Shown piece after piece: positions 44,927 through 54,287 of a stretch of 64,000 bases of DNA (its first letter is position 1; each line of letters starts with the position of its first letter). The notes under the pieces were generated by a model. The model did not search any database. It was not told the origin of the DNA and saw only the letters and a program-made list of their open reading frames with translations. Location: positions 1,798,001 to 1,862,000 of the forward strand of contig NZ_CP097349.1 in the NCBI RefSeq assembly GCF_023516215.1, written 5' to 3'. The stretch is from Cytobacillus pseudoceanisediminis (GTDB lineage Bacteria; Bacillota; Bacilli; Bacillales; Cytobacillaceae). The position numbers and the translations under genes were made by a program.

Positions 44927-47900
44927 CTAATTTAAAAATTGAAACTGTGTACGGCTTCCTGTCTGGCTTGCTGTTACTTCCAGACGTGCATCAATTCTTT
45001 CCTTCAGCTCAGGAACATGAGAGATGATGCCTACAAGCCTTCCGCTGCTTTGGATTTCGATCAATGCTTCTATTGCCTGATCTAATGATTCGGGATCAAG
45101 TGTTCCAAATCCTTCATCAATGAACATCGTCTCAAGGGATACCCCTCCTGCGTATTGCTGCACCACGTCCGCCAGACCAAGAGCAAGTGCGAGCGCGGCT
45201 TTAAAGCTTTCTCCGCCAGATAAAGTTTTAACATGCCTTTCCTGTCCAGTGTATTGATCGAACACTAGCAATTCCAGGCCGCTTTGTGCGTTGCCCTTTG
45301 ACCGGTCTGTTTTTCGAAGCAGCATATATCTTCCGCTAGTCATCTTTGATAAACGTCCGTTGGCTTCCCTCAGTATATCATCTAAAAAGGCCGCCAGGAC
45401 AAATCGTTCAAAAGTAATTCGGTAAGTGTTCTGCCCTTTTGAAATTTCATACAAGTGCCCGATTACTTTGTACCTTTCCTCCAGGGCTTTCATATTTTCA
45501 TTTATTTCTTCGATTTTTTGCATAGTCTCTTTATTTTGCTTTTTCATCATAAACAGATTTGTATATTGATCCTGCAGCAGTTTCAATTGATCATCTGTTT
45601 CCTGCAATAATAGCTGCAAGCTATCCAGGTCAGGTTTTTCAATCCCTTCCAAGAGGTGCCCCAGCTCAGCGTATCGATCATGAACAGAACGGACTTCTTC
45701 CCGATATTCCCTTACTTCACCTTCAAGCTGCCTGATCTGATCCTCTGATTTTTTGGCATCACGGTATTCTCCGTAGACTTCAAAGCCCTGGTCCTTCATG
45801 CGCTGCACAAAATTCTGCCTTTCGGCTGCAAGCTTTTGCTCGATTTTATCAGCCTGCTTTTGAAGTGTCTCCAGTTTTGCCTGTTCTGCCAAGAGGGCCG
45901 ACTTTGCATCTTGATAATTCTGCTGGGATGATTCCAGCTGCCTTTGCATAATTTCAAGTTTCTCAGCAGCAGTTTTCAAACTTGACTCATAAGCATCAAT
46001 AGACCGCAGGTTTTCAGGAATAGTATCCGTCATCCTCGCCAAGTTGCTTCTCTTTTCCGCATGCAAAATGGCTGCGTCATTTATTTGGTCTTGCAGCCGG
46101 TCAATTTCTGCAGCTAGAGCTTCTTTCCTCTGCTGTGTTTTTTCTAACTCAGCAGTACAGTTTTCCAGCCTTAAAGATTTCTTCTTCAGTTCAGCATGAA
46201 TTTTCAGAAGATCCTTCTTTTGATCGGCAAGAGTATTTTTCAGCACTAGCAAACTTTCTTGTTTAAAGTCAGGACGGTGTTTTTGTATTTGGGCTGTGAG
46301 TTCAGCCAATCCACTCTCGCTGGAATTCATGCGGGACTGGGCTTCATAAAAAGCAGACTCCGCTTTCGCTTTCTCGGCTTCAATTTGAGCTGCCTGTTTT
46401 TTTGCTTCCTTTAGGTCTTTTTCATCCGGAATATCATGCGGAGATACAGCCGGATTTGGATGGTGTTCTGAGCCGCAGACCGGACATGCCTCCCCGTTTT
46501 GCAGCCTGTTTGCCAAGATCGATGCCTGTCCATGAAGCCACTTGCCCTCCAGTTCTTCCACAAGCAGTTTGGCATCAGTCAGCCTGGATGAAGTCTGATC
46601 AAAATAATTTCTCTTATTGCTGAAGGCATTCATTGATAATTGATGCTCTTTATGCAGCTCTTCATATTTATGAAGCCGTTCTATTTCGTCTGTCAGTTTC
46701 TCCAGGTTTCGTTCATTCTCAATCTGTGCAAGCTTACTCTTTTCAATGTCCTGCTTTTCTTCAGAAAGTGTTTTTATTTGTAAATCAGCTTTTTGATGGG
46801 CTTCATCTTTCTGTCTCTTTTGAAGCCGGAGGTATTCAAGATTTTTTTCAAGAGAACGGACCAGCTTTTCCACTTTTGCATACGAGAGAATGTCCTCTTT
46901 CATATTTTGCAGGTGATTAACCTGTTCGGCAGCTTGTTTTCTTTCTTCCTCGCGGTTCTTTTCAGATTCCCATTTATCTTGCTTTTCTTTTAGGAGAGTT
47001 TCAAGAGTGCCTATATTTTTCTGAAGCTCATGAAGATCGGCATGTGCTGCATCAAGATCTTTCTTCAGTTCATGACAGAGCTGCTCCTGCTGATTAAGCA
47101 GGGCTGCTTTCTGGGCAAGAGCAATGGCATTCTCTTTGGCAGTATATTGGCCCCTAAGCCCCTCCAGCTCTTCTTTCCTTTGCATTAGCTCTTCTTTCGT
47201 CTTCAGCTGTTTGAGTACCATTTCAGCTTCATAGAGCTTTTGCTGAAGATGATCTCTCTGTTCCTTCTTTTTCCTGCCTGCTTCTGTCAGCTCAGCAAGG
47301 CCTGCTTCCATTTCCTTAATTTCCTCTGCAAGAAGCGGCATGAGCAGGGTGTCATTAACACTTCCTGCTTCGAGGCAGGATTTCAGCTCCTCGCTATATA
47401 AAGCCTGAACCTGATTAAAATACTGATCTCTCAGTTTTATCTGTTCTTCTACCGTTCTTTTTAATTCAGTTGCATCTTCTTTTAGTTTTTCTTCTATGCT
47501 TTTGTATATTTGAGTATGGAATAACCGCTGAAGAATGACTTCCTTATCCTTGCTTTCAGAAGTTAGGAGCTTTCGGAACTCTCCCTGGGGAATCATCAGA
47601 ATTTGCCTGAACTGATTGCTGTCAATGATCATAATTTCTTTTATCTTTTCATCAACATCCCTGACATTTGAAGCCAGGAGCTTTTGCTCTCCATTTTCAC
47701 CATACATATACAGTTCTGCTTTGGCACTTACTGTCGTCGTGCCATCGCCGCGCTCTTTTTCTTTTCCTGCTGAGGAGACCTAGTAATATAATATCTTTTA
47801 TTTCTTAAAATGAATTCGAGGGAAATCTCGGTTAGTGTATTATTTTTCGCAAACTGGCTTCGAAGTTCGGGGCCATTTCGATCCTCCCCGCTCGCCTTTC

Positions 47901-48060
47901 CGTAAATCGCATAGCTGATGCCGTCAAAAATAGTGGTTTTACCTGAACCCGTCTTTCCGGAGATGACAAACATGGTCCGATTTCCAAGTTCCGTAAAATC
48001 AATGCTCTCACTGTCTGCGTAGGGGCCGAACGCCTGCATCGTTAATTTTAATGGCTTCAT
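44927..48060 (-). CDS. sbcC: Exonuclease SbcC (ATPase subunit), frameshifted near 47755
   Basis: Rad50-like SMC ATPase of about 1044 residues. The N-terminal Walker A region is VISGKTGSGKTTIFDGI, followed by two long coiled-coil arms. The zinc hook is at GEACPVCGSEHHPNP near the middle. The signature motif and Walker B are in KTLSGGESFKAALALALGLAD and ETMFIDEGFGTLDPESL. The frame is broken at an A4 run after the Walker A part; reading A5 gives QQEKEKERGDGTTTVSAK. It overlaps the sbcD stop by four bases (ATGA), a classic coupled pair. With SbcD it cuts hairpins and blocked ends in DNA. Confidence 0.93.
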
Positions 48061-49199
48061 TTCAGCGCCTCCTCCCTTAGCACTTTTTCGATCACATTGG
48101 TCATAACCTGCTGTTTATCTTCTGTAAATTCGGAAGTGGTCATTTGTTCATAGAATTGTTTAAACAGATCAAGCTCCGACTTTTTCTCTTCCTTCATCGA
48201 AAGGAAGGAGCTTTTTTTCATATCTGTAACGGCTATCCTTCTTTCAAGGTGAAGAACATTTGGGTAGACCTGTCTCAGCTTATTAATCGGATCAAGCAAT
48301 GCGCCTTCATCAAAAAGGGTGATTTTCAGATAGTCATCAAGGTTCTGTTTTTCATAGAAAGCTGGATCCATCAGTTCATCCAGATGCCCTTCGATCTCTC
48401 TCAAGTCTTTTTTAGGCTTTAATGAACGAGTACGCAAGTCAAATTCACCATTCTCCTTCATTTCTATAATAGAAATGGATTTTTCCTGTTTAGCTTCGGA
48501 AAAAGAATATTTTAATAGGGAGCCTGAATAGCGGATCTTGTCATGCTTTATGGCATCAGGACTATGCAAATGACCAAGTGCCGTATAGGAGAAAGGATCA
48601 AAGCTGCTGGAATGGACACAGCCTGATCCTCCGACAGAGAGGGTCCTCTCCGAATCACTGGTAGCACCGCCCAAAACAAAAGCATGTCCGACAAGAACGT
48701 TCGGTTCATTTGGATTCAGGTACTCTTCAATTCTGTTCACAATTGCCTTCATTGCATCATCATGGGAATGCACACGGTCGTCATCAAGCAAATGCCTGAC
48801 CATTCCGGGTTCAGCATACGGAACCAGATAAAAGTTCACACCATTAATATGTATGGGCCTAAAATCATTTACCAGTTTTCCAGACAGGTAGAACTTGCTT
48901 TGTTTGTACCAGGAGCTACCAAAGGACAGCCTTTCAGCGCTGTCATGGTTTCCTCCTATGGCAACCACAGGTGTATTGAGCTCTACATTTATTTTAAAAA
49001 GGATTTCATTCAGCAATTCTACAGCATCAGTCGGAGGTACGGAACGGTCATATAAGTCTCCTGCAATAACGACTGCATCCGGCTTTTCTTCCTCTACCAC
49101 ATCAATAAATTGATGCAAAAAATGACGCTGATCTCCGGTCATATATACACCATGGACCAGCTTGCCCAAATGCCAATCAGCGGTATGGATAAATTTCAT
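48057..49199 (-). CDS. sbcD: Exonuclease SbcD (nuclease subunit)
   Basis: Mre11-like metallophosphoesterase of 380 residues. Metal motifs are visible as HTADWHLGK, GDLYDRSVPP, GGNHDSAERL and, further on, VGHAFVLGG and LGHLHSPD. The ATG at 49199 is preferred because it begins directly with the first metal motif and has GAGGGTG; a longer upstream frame lacks a site. The first gene of sbcDC. Confidence 0.95.
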   Translation of the reverse strand: MKFIHTADWHLGKLVHGVYMTGDQRHFLHQFIDVVEEEKPDAVVIAGDLYDRSVPPTDAVELLNEILFKINVELNTPVVAIGGNHDSAERLSFGSSWYKQSKFYLSGKLVNDFRPIHINGVNFYLVPYAEPGMVRHLLDDDRVHSHDDAMKAIVNRIEEYLNPNEPNVLVGHAFVLGGATSDSERTLSVGGSGCVHSSSFDPFSYTALGHLHSPDAIKHDKIRYSGSLLKYSFSEAKQEKSISIIEMKENGEFDLRTRSLKPKKDLREIEGHLDELMDPAFYEKQNLDDYLKITLFDEGALLDPINKLRQVYPNVLHLERRIAVTDMKKSSFLSMKEEKKSELDLFKQFYEQMTTSEFTEDKQQVMTNVIEKVLREEALK

Positions 49200-49348
49200 A
49201 TCTAACACCCTCTTTTCCTTGCCTGAGATTCTTTCTGCAATGTTACCATTATACCAAATCAAAAAACGGCAATGGCTCAGCAAAATTTGACAGAACATTC
49301 GTTCTAATTATATCAAAGATTATTTCCAAAACATAGCATTATTCGAAA

Positions 49349-49376
49349 AGAAAAAGAGCCCAACAAAGGCTCTTTC
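49349..49376 (-). terminator. Rho-independent terminator of the NhaC/MetT gene
   Basis: Eight-base stem AAAGAGCC with GGCTCTTT and a T-rich tail on the minus strand. Confidence 0.75.
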
Positions 49377-49378
49377 AT

Positions 49379-50662
49379 CTATTGCTTTTTTAGCTTAGGG
49401 AAGTTAATCAAAATGGCTATAACACCGCAAATGCCAATTAATATTGGATAAATGGAATATGCCATGATGCTCACCGGCGAAATGGCAGCGAGCCCGGAAG
49501 CAGCCAGCATCTGTGCCCCATATGGGATAGTCCCTTGTACAAAACAGGCAAATATATCAAGAATACTTGCTGATTTACGTGGGTCAATCTCATATTGATC
49601 TGCAATTTTTTTGGCAAGCGGCCCTGCAATAATGATGGCAATTGTGTTATTGGCTGTAGATAAATTTGTCAGGGTGACAAGTGACGCAATACCAAATTCA
49701 GCTCCCCTGCGAGATTTTATTTTGCTTGTAGCCATGTGAAGCAAGTAATCGATTCCGCCATTAAATCGGATGATCTCAACCAATCCGCCAATGAGGATGG
49801 CAATTATCGCAAGGGTCTGCATACCAGCCATTCCTTCAGCAACCATTTGCAGGAATGAAACAAAGGTATAGCTGCCGTCTGCAATTCCGATCAGCCCTGC
49901 AAGAAGGATACCCCCGCTAAGGACAAGAATGACATTCATGCCAAGCAAAGCTGCAGCCAATACGCCAAGATAAGGGACTACTTTCAAAAAGCTGTAATCC
50001 CCGCTGGTTACCACGCTTTCCTGACCTGCTGTTAAAATCCCAAGAATCAAAGCCGTAAGCAATGCAGCAGGCAGGACGATTAAGAAATTCACACGGAATT
50101 TATCGGTCATTCTCGTTCCTTGTGTCCTGACCGCTGCAATGGTCGTATCAGAAATGACGGAAAGATTATCCCCGAACATGGCACCGCCTATTATTGCTGC
50201 CATGGCCAATGCGACGGAAATATCGGTCTCCGCAGAAAGAGCTACACCAATTGGAGCGAGAGCTACAACTGTCCCCATTGATGTTCCCATTGATAATGAA
50301 ATAAAGCATGCAATGATAAAAATTCCGACCATAAGCAGATTCTGCGGGATAAAAGAGAGTGCAAGGTTCACTGTTGAATCAACTGCACCCATACCTTTAG
50401 CTGTACCAGAAAAGGCCCCTGCCAGGATAAAAATGATGGACATTAATATAATATCGGGATGACCTGCCCCTTTAGTGAATATCTCTACTTTTTCCATGAA
50501 TGGCTTTTTTCTGTTCATTGCCAGTCCTATTCCGGCTGTAGCGGATACACTGACAATGATTGGAATGCTATTGAAATCTCCTGTTGCTATGCCGCTTCCA
50601 ATAAAAATTAGAAGGAAAGCCAAAAGCGGCAATAATGCCCAGGGATTGCCCTTGTTTTTCAT
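49379..50662 (-). CDS. metT: NhaC-superfamily transporter, probable methionine transporter (MetT-like)
   Basis: Membrane transporter of 427 residues with about eleven helices (WALLPLLAFLLIFIGSGIATG, FIIACFISLSMGTSMGTVVALAPIG). Conserved residues of the NhaC family include SMGTSMGTV, GAMFGDNLSVISDTT and LSTANNTIAIIIAGP. A full S-box riboswitch and its terminator sit in the leader, so expression follows S-adenosylmethionine scarcity. Comparative genomics named S-box-controlled NhaC relatives MetT, a predicted methionine transporter. The ATG at 50662 with GAGGAG is the start. Sodium antiport is the other reading. Confidence 0.85.
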   Translation of the reverse strand: MKNKGNPWALLPLLAFLLIFIGSGIATGDFNSIPIIVSVSATAGIGLAMNRKKPFMEKVEIFTKGAGHPDIILMSIIFILAGAFSGTAKGMGAVDSTVNLALSFIPQNLLMVGIFIIACFISLSMGTSMGTVVALAPIGVALSAETDISVALAMAAIIGGAMFGDNLSVISDTTIAAVRTQGTRMTDKFRVNFLIVLPAALLTALILGILTAGQESVVTSGDYSFLKVVPYLGVLAAALLGMNVILVLSGGILLAGLIGIADGSYTFVSFLQMVAEGMAGMQTLAIIAILIGGLVEIIRFNGGIDYLLHMATSKIKSRRGAEFGIASLVTLTNLSTANNTIAIIIAGPLAKKIADQYEIDPRKSASILDIFACFVQGTIPYGAQMLAASGLAAISPVSIMAYSIYPILIGICGVIAILINFPKLKKQ

Positions 50663-50693
50663 TAAAAATCTCCTCTCCGAATGGATTTTCCAG

Positions 50694-50729
50694 CAAAATA
50701 AAAAGACCTCTTCAAGCAAGAAGAGATCT
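50694..50729 (-). terminator. Riboswitch-controlled terminator in the metT leader
   Basis: Ten-base stem AGACCTCTTC with GAAGAGATCT (G-U pair) followed by T-rich sequence on the minus strand. Its 5' arm can pair instead with AGAAGAGA just after the aptamer, forming the antiterminator. Confidence 0.85.
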
Positions 50730-50750
50730 TAACAAATCAATCGTTCTCTT

Positions 50751-50851
50751 CTTATCTGCCAAGCACCTATGCTTGCTGGATTTGGCACAGCGCTCTATAG
50801 AGCCCGCTGCCGAGACATCTTCGGGCCAGTCCCTCAGTCTCTCTTGATAAG
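50751..50851 (-). promoter_or_regulatory. SAM-I (S-box) riboswitch
   Basis: On the minus strand the closing stem CTTATC pairs with GATAAG. Inside are the conserved AGGGACTGGCCCGA, GGCAGCGG and GTGCCAAATCC segments of the SAM-I aptamer. High SAM favours the terminator at 50694-50729 and turns the transporter gene off. Confidence 0.96.
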
Positions 50852-50988
50852 TGATTTATATGAAATTATTCTGAAATAACTCACGTTTGAAAATTATACA
50901 GGAAACTCGCGAAACTTCAAGCACTTTTTTGTTATAGATTAAGAATCTGAATAATACTTTAAAAGGGGAAAGATGGGGATTATGAATT

Positions 50989-51012
50989 TAAAAAAGCCGC
51001 AATGCGGCTTAA
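50989..51012 (-). terminator. Rho-independent terminator of the DUF421 gene
   Basis: Seven-base stem AAGCCGC with GCGGCTT followed by seven T on the minus strand. It sits right at the stop codon. Confidence 0.85.
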
Positions 51013-51014
51013 AA

Positions 51015-51599
51015 TTAGTGCAGATCTTTTGAATTTGGCGGGGAATGCCCCTTTTTCAGCTCCTGAAATATATCACCTGATGCTTGTGGTGCAGGCTGAA
51101 CGGGTGACTGCAAAATCATTTCTCCTATCAGCCTTTTAAATTCTCCAACAGTCAAAGGCTTCGCATCATTCATTAACTCATACCCAAGCTGTCCATTCGG
51201 TTCAAGCGTAGCCATTTTGACATCTGAAATTTTTGTGATTCCGTTGGTTCTAAGCCTCATTTCCAGCTGATCAGCTGTAAAGCGCAGCTTCCTCATATTT
51301 GCTGTTTTTAGCTTCCCATCCTCAATCACAATTTTGGATTTGCCCGTTATAAATTTTTCAATAAAATTAAACTTTACCTGCAGATATTCCATTAATATTA
51401 ATGATCCGATTAAGATAGCTGCTGCCACAATCGTTTTCCAAACACTTGTCTCAATGATCGGCTGAATGATAATGGTACCTATTGAAATCATCACAACTGT
51501 TTGAGCTAATGTCATTTGCGAAATGGATTTTCTTCCGGCCACACGTAAAAGCAATACCCCTGAAAAAATTAAAAGGACTGATTCCCATAAAAAATCCAT
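51015..51599 (-). CDS. DUF421 membrane protein (YetF/YrbG/YkjA-like)
   Basis: A 194-residue protein with three N-terminal helices (ESVLLIFSGVLLLRVAGRKS, TLAQTVVMISIGTIIIQPII, KTIVAAAILIGSLILMEYLQ) and a C-terminal cytosolic domain (KLRFTADQLEMRLRTNGITKISDVKMATLEPNGQLGYEL), the typical DUF421 arrangement. ATG at 51599 follows AAGGTGG. B. subtilis members are linked to spore germination or envelope stability; the function here is not known. Confidence 0.88.
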   Translation of the reverse strand: MDFLWESVLLIFSGVLLLRVAGRKSISQMTLAQTVVMISIGTIIIQPIIETSVWKTIVAAAILIGSLILMEYLQVKFNFIEKFITGKSKIVIEDGKLKTANMRKLRFTADQLEMRLRTNGITKISDVKMATLEPNGQLGYELMNDAKPLTVGEFKRLIGEMILQSPVQPAPQASGDIFQELKKGHSPPNSKDLH

Positions 51600-51666
51600 C
51601 TTATACCACCTTCCCTTTTTCCCATAGGTTGTGGCATAGCATGTACTTATATACAATCGTTGATAA

Positions 51667-51701
51667 ATAAAACAGCCTGACCAAATGGCCAGGCTGTTTT
51701 T
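51667..51701 (-). terminator. Bidirectional terminator between cspB and the DUF421 gene
   Basis: Nine-base stem AACAGCCTG with CAGGCTGTT followed by T runs on both strands. Confidence 0.8.
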
Positions 51702-51716
51702 GTATGGGTCTGTCGA

Positions 51717-51917
51717 TTATAGTTTAGTTACGTTAGCTGCTTGAGGTCCGCGTGCACCTTCAACAACTTCGAAAGAAACTTCTTGGCCTTCTTCTAAAGA
51801 TTTGAAACCTTCAGATTGGATAGCAGAGTAATGTACGAATACGTCGTTTCCGTCTTCACCTTCGATGAATCCGAAACCTTTTTCAGCATTGAACCATTTT
51901 ACTTTACCGTTTTTCAT
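51717..51917 (-). CDS. cspB: Cold shock protein (CspB type)
   Basis: RNA chaperone of 66 residues, the full single OB-fold. RNP1 (KGFGFIEG) and RNP2 (VFVHYSAI) RNA-binding motifs are intact. It melts RNA structure at low temperature and acts as antiterminator. AGGAGG lies eight bases before the ATG at 51917. Codon use is highly biased, as in strongly expressed genes. A long structured leader upstream is typical. Confidence 0.97.
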   Translation of the reverse strand: MKNGKVKWFNAEKGFGFIEGEDGNDVFVHYSAIQSEGFKSLEEGQEVSFEVVEGARGPQAANVTKL

Positions 51918-52260
51918 GAAAAAATCCTCCTATTGGCTAGAAAAAGCCATGTGTAAATTCACCATATACACGCTTATAACTTTACGTTCATTACTCATCC
52001 AGACCATTGCCTAACGGTTGAAAAAGCAGCTAGCAAAATATAACACGATGCATAACGGCTGATTCAAATTTAGCACTTATAGGAAGGAATGTCAACTATA
52101 CCACCCGTTTGCAAAAGGAATTTTCAAACTATTTCGTCTTCCGCGGATTCCAAAATGTGTAAATCTATCATGATATATCTACCATTTTAGAGACAATCAG
52201 ACAAACAAATTATATGATGCATTCATAAAATATAGAAAACAGGATCAGGAGGTGAATGGA
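51918..52260 (-). promoter_or_regulatory. Long 5' leader and promoter region of cspB
   Basis: About 340 bases without a gene between the divergent cspB and holin-like genes. On the minus strand the 100-150 bases before cspB are AT-rich and resemble the long leaders of csp genes. I see no ORF. Exact transcription start not determined. Confidence 0.45.
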
Positions 52261-52530
52261 TTGAACTTACTGGATTTTTTAAACCAGAATTATTACATGC
52301 TGGTCCCGGCCTTGTGGGTAATTGGGTATGCATTGAAACAGACACCAAAAATTCCTGATTGGTCCATCGTATGGATTCTTGTAATCATTTCTGTTTCCGC
52401 AGGCAGCCTGGCATTAGGCTTTTCTTTTGAAGGGCTCCTTAACGGAATCGTTGCAGCAGGCGTTGCGGTGCTTGGACATCAAATGATGAAACAGACTATA
52501 GAAGGTGCATACAGCAATAAAAAGAATTAG
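52261..52530 (+). CDS. Holin-like small membrane protein
   Basis: Small 89-residue protein with two to three membrane helices (LVPALWVIGYALKQ, WSIVWILVIISVSAGSLALG, LNGIVAAGVAVLGHQMM). The pattern ends in a charged tail, as in phage holins of the phi105/Bacillus type. The TTG at 52261 is favoured because AGGAGG lies eight bases before it; a GTG at 52252 sits on that site. There is no phage gene around, so this is a stand-alone chromosomal copy. Confidence 0.78.
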   Translation: MNLLDFLNQNYYMLVPALWVIGYALKQTPKIPDWSIVWILVIISVSAGSLALGFSFEGLLNGIVAAGVAVLGHQMMKQTIEGAYSNKKN

Positions 52531-52540
52531 ATGATATCAT

Positions 52541-52575
52541 AAAAGGTTCATCCCAATTAGGATGAACTTTTTATT
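52541..52575 (+). terminator. Terminator between the holin-like and DnaB-like genes
   Basis: Ten-base stem AAGGTTCATCC with GGATGAACTT followed by T runs on both strands. Confidence 0.8.
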
Positions 52576-52582
52576 TACTCTA

Positions 52583-52909
52583 TTATTTTAAGCCGGCCAG
52601 AACTTTTTCAATATACTCGCCAGTCATTTCCTGTGCTTTTGCAAAACTGTATACATGATTCGATGCCCAGTAATCATAAAGCCTGGCAAGATCATTTCGG
52701 TCATATACTTTATTCGCAAATGTGCTGAAGAAATAAACGATCAGGACATTCACGACATTTGCCGGCAGCTGTTTTCTGTTTGCAAGCGTGCCCAAAGCGA
52801 TTTTTTCCAATCCTCTAATATTACCGCCTGTTAAGTATTCAACCATCTCAAGCGGGGAGGAAGTTTCACACTTTTGAATAAAATCAGGGTCATTTAATAA
52901 ATTTAACAT
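52583..52909 (-). CDS. Short protein resembling the DnaB/DnaD C-terminal replication-initiation domain
   Basis: A 108-residue, helical protein. The middle part LEKIALGTLANRKQLPANVVNVLIVYFF and the later YDYWASNHVYSFAKAQEMTGEYIEKV follow the pattern of the DnaB_2/DnaD_C domain (LPPGVVNVLI-like turn, then a helix with aromatic residues), which in Bacilli binds DNA at helicase loading. It is much shorter than DnaB or DnaD and has only one such unit. The ATG at 52909 follows GGGGAG. May be a remnant or a regulator; function open. Confidence 0.62.
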   Translation of the reverse strand: MLNLLNDPDFIQKCETSSPLEMVEYLTGGNIRGLEKIALGTLANRKQLPANVVNVLIVYFFSTFANKVYDRNDLARLYDYWASNHVYSFAKAQEMTGEYIEKVLAGLK

Positions 52910-53035
52910 AGGTCTCTCCCCTCTATAACTTCTATTTATACACATTTGGAGGAGATCAATAAACCCTTTTGGGTATTTTGTATCAAAAATGATATAAATA
53001 GCTGAGATTTGTAATAAATGTCACTTGCTTTTAGG

Positions 53036-53788
53036 TTAACCGCGAATGAACCCTCCCTCGGAATGGATCACCTGCCCTGTTATCCACTTTGACTCTTCAC
53101 TTGCCAGAAATGCTGCAAGATTGGCTGCGTCTTCAGGCTGGCCGATTCTGCCGGCTGGAAATTTAGGCAATAGGTGATTTCTTATGCCTTCATCCATCCA
53201 TGTAGAGTCTGTTGGACCAGGGTTAATCGCATTGACGGTTATTCCTAAATGAGCAATTTCTGTTGACAGAGTTCTGGTAAATGCCGTGATGGCTGCTTTA
53301 GTAGAAGCATAAGCCAATTCACCGGGCATTGGACCCAGCTCTTGTCCGGAAGTCATATTAATGATTCGACCGTAAGGTAAATTCCAATCCGGAAATCTTT
53401 TGGCGAATTCAGTGCAGAGAAGAAATAGGGCTCTCATATTAACCGCATAGTGTGCGTCCAGTGTTTTTGCATCAAGCTCCAGATATCCATCTCTTGTTGA
53501 ATGAGCTGCATTATTAACAAGTATCATCGGCTTTCCAACTGTCAAGGCAGCAGATTCAAGCACCTTTTCTGCTGATTGAACATCCGATAAGTCTGCTTCA
53601 AGACCTTTGCATTCAACCCCGTTTTCCGATATCTCCTTGCTGAATACTTTTTCCCAATGGGGCTCGGCATCCCAATAAGTAAAGAATATGTTAAAATCTC
53701 GGATAGCCAGCTTTCGGCATATAGCAGCACCTATGCCTTTATGGCTGCTGACACCTGTAACAATAACGGTCTTATTCTGTTGATTCAT
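53036..53788 (-). CDS. Short-chain dehydrogenase/reductase
   Basis: Classical SDR oxidoreductase of 250 residues. The NAD(P) site is VIVTGVSSHKGIGAAICRKL, the structural motif is LVNNAAHS, the catalytic Ser is in NMTSGQE and the Tyr/Lys in YASTKAAIT. The substrate loop ends with NAINPGPTDSTWMDEG. Related enzymes reduce keto groups on fatty acyl or sugar substrates. The ATG at 53788 follows TTGGAGGG. Its leader carries a terminator/antiterminator pair (53845-53915), so transcription is probably attenuated. Target unknown. Confidence 0.9.
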   Translation of the reverse strand: MNQQNKTVIVTGVSSHKGIGAAICRKLAIRDFNIFFTYWDAEPHWEKVFSKEISENGVECKGLEADLSDVQSAEKVLESAALTVGKPMILVNNAAHSTRDGYLELDAKTLDAHYAVNMRALFLLCTEFAKRFPDWNLPYGRIINMTSGQELGPMPGELAYASTKAAITAFTRTLSTEIAHLGITVNAINPGPTDSTWMDEGIRNHLLPKFPAGRIGQPEDAANLAAFLASEESKWITGQVIHSEGGFIRG

Positions 53789-53844
53789 CAGCTTTCCCTC
53801 CAATTTGGCCTGCTGCGGGGTAGCCAGGAGATAAAGATTCCAAT

Positions 53845-53874
53845 AAAAAAGCAGATACACAACAAGGTATCTGC
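53845..53874 (-). terminator. Attenuator terminator in the SDR leader
   Basis: On the minus strand GCAGATAC pairs with GTATCTGC around an eight-base loop and is followed by six T. It sits between the upstream hairpin and the SDR start. Confidence 0.75.
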
Positions 53875-53915
53875 CAGCTTATGGTTTAAGAATTCACAGC
53901 AGGGCATACCTTGTT
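53861..53915 (-). promoter_or_regulatory. Competing antiterminator hairpin in the SDR leader
   Basis: On the minus strand AACAAGGTAT (53906-53915) pairs perfectly with ATACCTTGTT (53861-53870), extended by GCC-GGC past a two-base bulge. The 3' arm shares its ATAC with the 5' arm of the terminator, so the two hairpins exclude each other. A nine-residue ORF (MMKTRYALL, 53894-53923) lies in its 5' arm but has no good ribosome site. A second hairpin at 53932-53971 (ATAGAG-CTCTAT with an inner CTTTC-GAAAG pair) lies just upstream. Confidence 0.55.
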
Positions 53916-53971
53916 TTCATCATTTTTAAAAATAGAGAGACCTTTCCGACATTATGAGAAAGCTGCTCTAT

Positions 53972-54287
53972 TTTAGCTTAAAATGATTACATGTTCTGCC
54001 ACATAATAGAATCTCAATTCCCATTCCGTATATCTCCTAGTTTGAGAATATCTGCAAGGCCGGGAAAAATCAACATAATTTTTCAGATTGCTCTGTTAGT
54101 TTCCGTCAGAGCTCATCCAGACATTAAAAGGAAACGATTATGTTATTTTGTCTCCCTGTGCAGGGTGTGTTTTTTTAGCTTTGGAGAGTATTTCATTAAT
54201 TCAATTCTATGTGGATTATTTCTTTTATTTTGGTTGTTATATAGTTGCGATCCCCTGTTTCAATGCATGCCAAAGTAATTTTCACTC
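53972..54287. other. Intergenic region with no clear feature
   Basis: About 315 bases between the SDR leader and the end of the COG0523 GTPase gene. I see no ORF with a ribosome binding site. Confidence 0.4.

Noticed and set aside
52241..52260. Start of the holin-like gene at GTG 52252
   Set aside because: The GTG overlaps the AGGAGG ribosome site; the TTG at 52261 is spaced correctly.
53894..53923. Nine-residue leader peptide MMKTRYALL as a proven regulatory peptide
   Set aside because: The nearest GGAAAGG is about 17 bases upstream, too far for efficient initiation, so it is reported only as possible.
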